Shown one piece after another: positions 60,571-64,000 of a stretch of 64,000 bases of DNA. The first letter of the stretch is position 1. Each line of letters starts with the position of its first letter. Both the position numbers and the translations under genes were made by a program. A model generated the notes under the pieces. It ran no database searches and had not been told where the DNA came from. It worked only from the letters and a program-made list of their open reading frames with translations. The stretch is from Anastatus disparis (taxonomy: Eukaryota; Arthropoda; Insecta; Hymenoptera; Eupelmidae): NCBI GenBank assembly GCA_017163975.1, contig JAFFSR010000221.1:6076001-6140000 (forward strand). The letters run 5' to 3'.

Positions 60571-63500
60571 TTTGATATTTCTCTTTTGGAGGGTTTTAGA
60601 AATGGTAACGAGTTATGTGATGTGACAGCCAAAGTAAGAAATACATTTTTTTTAATAATATATAAAACATATTAAAATAAATGATTGTCTTTATCGTAAA
60701 TTACACGGAAATATATACACTATAAAAAACACGAAAACAAAATACGTATAAAATACAATAATTTTAATTTAATAGTTTTGTTTTTGAGAAAGCAAAAGCA
60801 TATATGAGAAATTGTTATTTAAAATAATAAAGCTTTTAACACAAATTGGGTTTTCATATTCGATTTCAACTGCATATATGATTTTTTAATGAAATATAAT
60901 TGTTTCAAATACATTTGTTCTGATATTTTGATTTTAGCATTAAGTTCTTTTCTATAGTGATTAAGAACAATATTTACCGCAAGCAGCACTTATGAAGTTT
61001 ATTATAGCCCATATATTTCAAAAGAAAACTCTTTAAATTTTTTTATAACACCTTTACTCATAAACGTAGGCTTAGAGAGGTGACTTGCCATAGTAAAACA
61101 ACAGAGAAAAAGGAGAAGAAAAAAAATAAGCCAAGGGCTTCGAGAGTACACAATGACCATATAAATCACATTTTACATTGGCCCAAAGACTGACCAAGTC
61201 ATACTTTGATTTATGATTCCAACTTCATCTCTCGAGCAAAGTCTGTATGTACGCGACTGTGTGCTTTACCCCGCTACTGTACCAGTAGAAACCTACTCTA
61301 GCCCTCCCCCGTATACCGAGCTCAACTGGTACTTTTCTCTTAGCGACAATTCGTTTTCAGCTTTAAGAACCCTGCGCAACGTTTAAACTTATGTCGCATG
61401 AAAACCCCATCGCTTTTTTCAATATTTATTGTCTCACGGGTACACTTTGCTCGGTACACTTTCCTTTTTTTGTTTGCTTCGCAACTCGCCAACAAGTTTT
61501 TATGATTAAAGTTAAGTTGAATTTGATGCACGTATTTTTTTATTGAGAATATAGAAACATTTTTTTCAACTGATTTGTGTATTTATTTTTTAACAATAAT
61601 AATATAAACATTTACTTATTTCATCAATCGCGAAGAATAAAAGAAAATATTTGAATTGAAATAACAGAATGTAAATCGTTTCTTAAATTACATTATATAT
61701 CATACATTAGAGTTTTAAATTAATAAATATCCTTGAGTTTTGCAAAATGAAAAACTTTTTTTTTTTGGATGAATGTAAAAAATTAGCACCAAATTTTTGG
61801 ATAATTTTAACCAAAATATTAATTTATTCACCAACGTTTCAGACTATTCAATGATTTTTAATTATGGCTGAAACATGGATTAGTTTAAAAATTATATAAA
61901 TTATGTCATACAAAGTATAAAAAAAATGCCTAAAAACGATCAAACATAAAATTATAATTCTTAAAATATTTAATAAAACAAACAATTACAACATTACAAA
62001 TTGTACAACAAAGTTACAGTAATGAAACTACTTTGCCAAGACTAGTGCGGATTTTCGTTATCTTTTTTACGAAAATTGACATTGTAGTCTAGGAGTATGC
62101 CGAGTTTCTAAAACGACCAGAGACTAACTATTGACCCAGTGGTAGTAGTGGAATCAGCAAATGTATATTGTCTTCTCTCTTCCGCTCCCCAGTGGTAAGT
62201 TTCTTAACGGACAAACTGTCGTACAGCACGAGCAAGAACATCAAGATGAGCTTTAACCCAGACCGGGCTAACATTAGAGCTTCTAGATTGATTCAATCCG
62301 ACATTATCAGCTGTTCGCAGCTTCGCAGGATGTATACTCTCTATATATTGTGCTTAATAAAGTTTCCCTCTTCTCTCCTATTATTACAATAGTTTTATTT
62401 CGTTTCATTTGATCGAACTTTATTAATGATGTAAAAAATTCAATTTTTAGAACGGAGAATACTTTATTTTTTTAACTGTTGCAATCGTTCGTTTTACATT
62501 TACTGAACTAACTTAAATAGTAACTGATTTATTGTTTTATTCGTGTTAAAGATTAATTATGTAGCTTCAAAAGCAAAGAATCATAAATTAAATGCCATTC
62601 GGTGGAAAATTTCAAACAATTGAATATTGAAAAATATTGCAATAAATGCAATCGTAAATTTCATAATCGAATCGTAAAAGAAAAAAATTAATTTGTTTAT
62701 TTAACCGCTTAGATTAAATGGTTATATTTTAAAAAGTGACATTTTAGTTTAATATTATTTATCACACTAAAATTTATTTTAGAAATTTTCAAATAAATTT
62801 TTTCGTTCTATTATTGACGTTTAAAAATTACAACATGAAATAATAATATTTTTAAAAAATAACATAAAAGAAATTTAAAAATCACAATTTATAAGTTTCA
62901 AGGTAAAAAATTAACTATTAAAGCACAATCAATAAAAGCAATTGTTTCCACATGAGATATTCTTAACATTATATCAAATTATCTGATTAAAAACAGAAAT
63001 ATAATTTTCATCCGATAGCATCTTGTAGTACTAGCCGTCCAAAAATTCCATTAATGTGTAAGTTACACACATAGGAAATATTAGCAGAACGATATTCACA
63101 GCGAGCAAGAAATGGGAGGTGAAAGCATATATCCTCAGGAGCAGCTAAGTGTGCACGTTAATCAGTAGTATATACCGAGAAAAAGGTCTTTTATACCTTT
63201 CCACGTTTGCAGGTTACATGCGATAGTTTTCTCTGTGTACGAGAGCTAGCAAACGTTTGTAAACGAACTCACATGGGTACTAGACATTTGTGAGCTTTTG
63301 GTATATATAGCACGGCGTACGGTTTGACTCTTAGCAAGCATTTCTTGGGAACTATTAATGGTACCCTCGGAACCCAGGACTTACCAATGTGCATCGAGTG
63401 CTTATTTTCTCTGGATACATGAGGGTACAAAGGAGGTTACGGAGATAAAGAAACAAAAGGAAATGAAAGAAAATTTTCTTGTTCTCTGCTCTTATAACTT

Positions 63501-64000
63501 TTACTTTCGGAATCGTCTTGCTGACCGATGATTTCCAACAGTAAAGAATCAAAAAAAGCTGAAAAAAATTGGTTTTTCTGAGGTATTAGAAAAAGTCGTG
63601 AAAAAAGGATAGAAATGTTAAGATTTGAAAAAAAAAAATTGATAAAAAATTTAAAAAAATACTGAACGACGTTCTTAATTTAAATTTAAATAGCGACCAC
63701 TCATAGAATCAAATTTTTTTTAAGGTAAAGAATTGTATCAATTATAAAAGAATGAATAATTGGTAAAAATAATTGGTCGTGACATTTATTACAGTATCAT
63801 TTGTACAAGGCTTATTTTTAATAAAAAGAAAAAAAATAGAAGCAGTAGACAATGTTTCCTTCCAATACTTTGAAGCATTCGTCGAATAAATTGGAAGTAA
63901 GACGAGAGAGGATAAAGTAGAACGGCGTAATTTTCATCGAGTAGAGAGAAAAGGGAGCCCCAGCGTCATAATCGAAGATCAATATTGTTTCAGTCCTCTT
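60571..64000. other. Non-coding stretch with complex islands
   Basis: Islands lie at about 61060-61540, 62040-62400, 63000-63560 and 63830-64000. The 63000-63400 island contains GGTATATATAGCACGGCG, a TATA-box-like sequence at 63300-63309, but no transcript or open frame downstream supports a promoter. The 74-codon frame at 62168-62392 follows CTTCCGCTCCCCAG but matches nothing I know. No gene is called. Confidence 0.35.

Overview
The window is animal nuclear DNA, most likely from an insect. It is very AT-rich and gene-poor, with spliced exons, tRNA-derived SINEs, short inverted-repeat elements and long dinucleotide microsatellites. The two genes are of insect type: a trehalose/sugar transporter of the Tret1-like family and DMAP1. 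Hymenoptera is my best guess for the order, but that is inference and nothing here proves it.

Layout. At the left edge two exons of a Tret1-like MFS sugar transporter lie on the minus strand (1306-1487 and 616-1029). They join in frame through a 276-bp phase-1 intron, and the gene continues beyond the window. DMAP1 follows on the minus strand (14532-15824), with its whole coding sequence in one exon and a likely 5'-UTR splice acceptor 17 bp upstream of the ATG. A possible unidentified exon lies on the plus strand at 4870-5045. From about 16.5 kb to the right end (some 47 kb) I find no convincing coding exon. This stretch looks like intergenic DNA or large introns, in which islands of more complex, less AT-rich sequence alternate with AT-rich troughs.

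Mobile DNA makes up most of the recognisable content: (1) six copies of one tRNA-Thr-like SINE of about 180-200 bp, five minus and one plus, and one more eroded tRNA-like relic; (2) a 213-bp almost perfectly palindromic MITE flanked by TTAA, present twice with only two differences, one copy sitting inside an older relative of itself; (3) a 2.1-kb element with 15-bp terminal inverted repeats enclosing about ten diverged units of a ~165-bp tandem repeat; (4) a 774-bp element with CCCTGGTAGAAA termini and TA flanks, and what looks like the end of a second copy at bases 1-41; (5) a ~604-bp element with ~33-bp terminal inverted repeats beginning ACACTGAG; (6) a ~93-bp foldback element at 59953-60045; (7) several hairpins, one of pre-miRNA-like size.

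The two genes have no evident functional link: one is a membrane sugar carrier, the other a chromatin-complex subunit. The best candidates for something undescribed are the TIR-bounded tandem-repeat element and the self-nested palindromic TTAA MITE. No new multi-gene system is visible.
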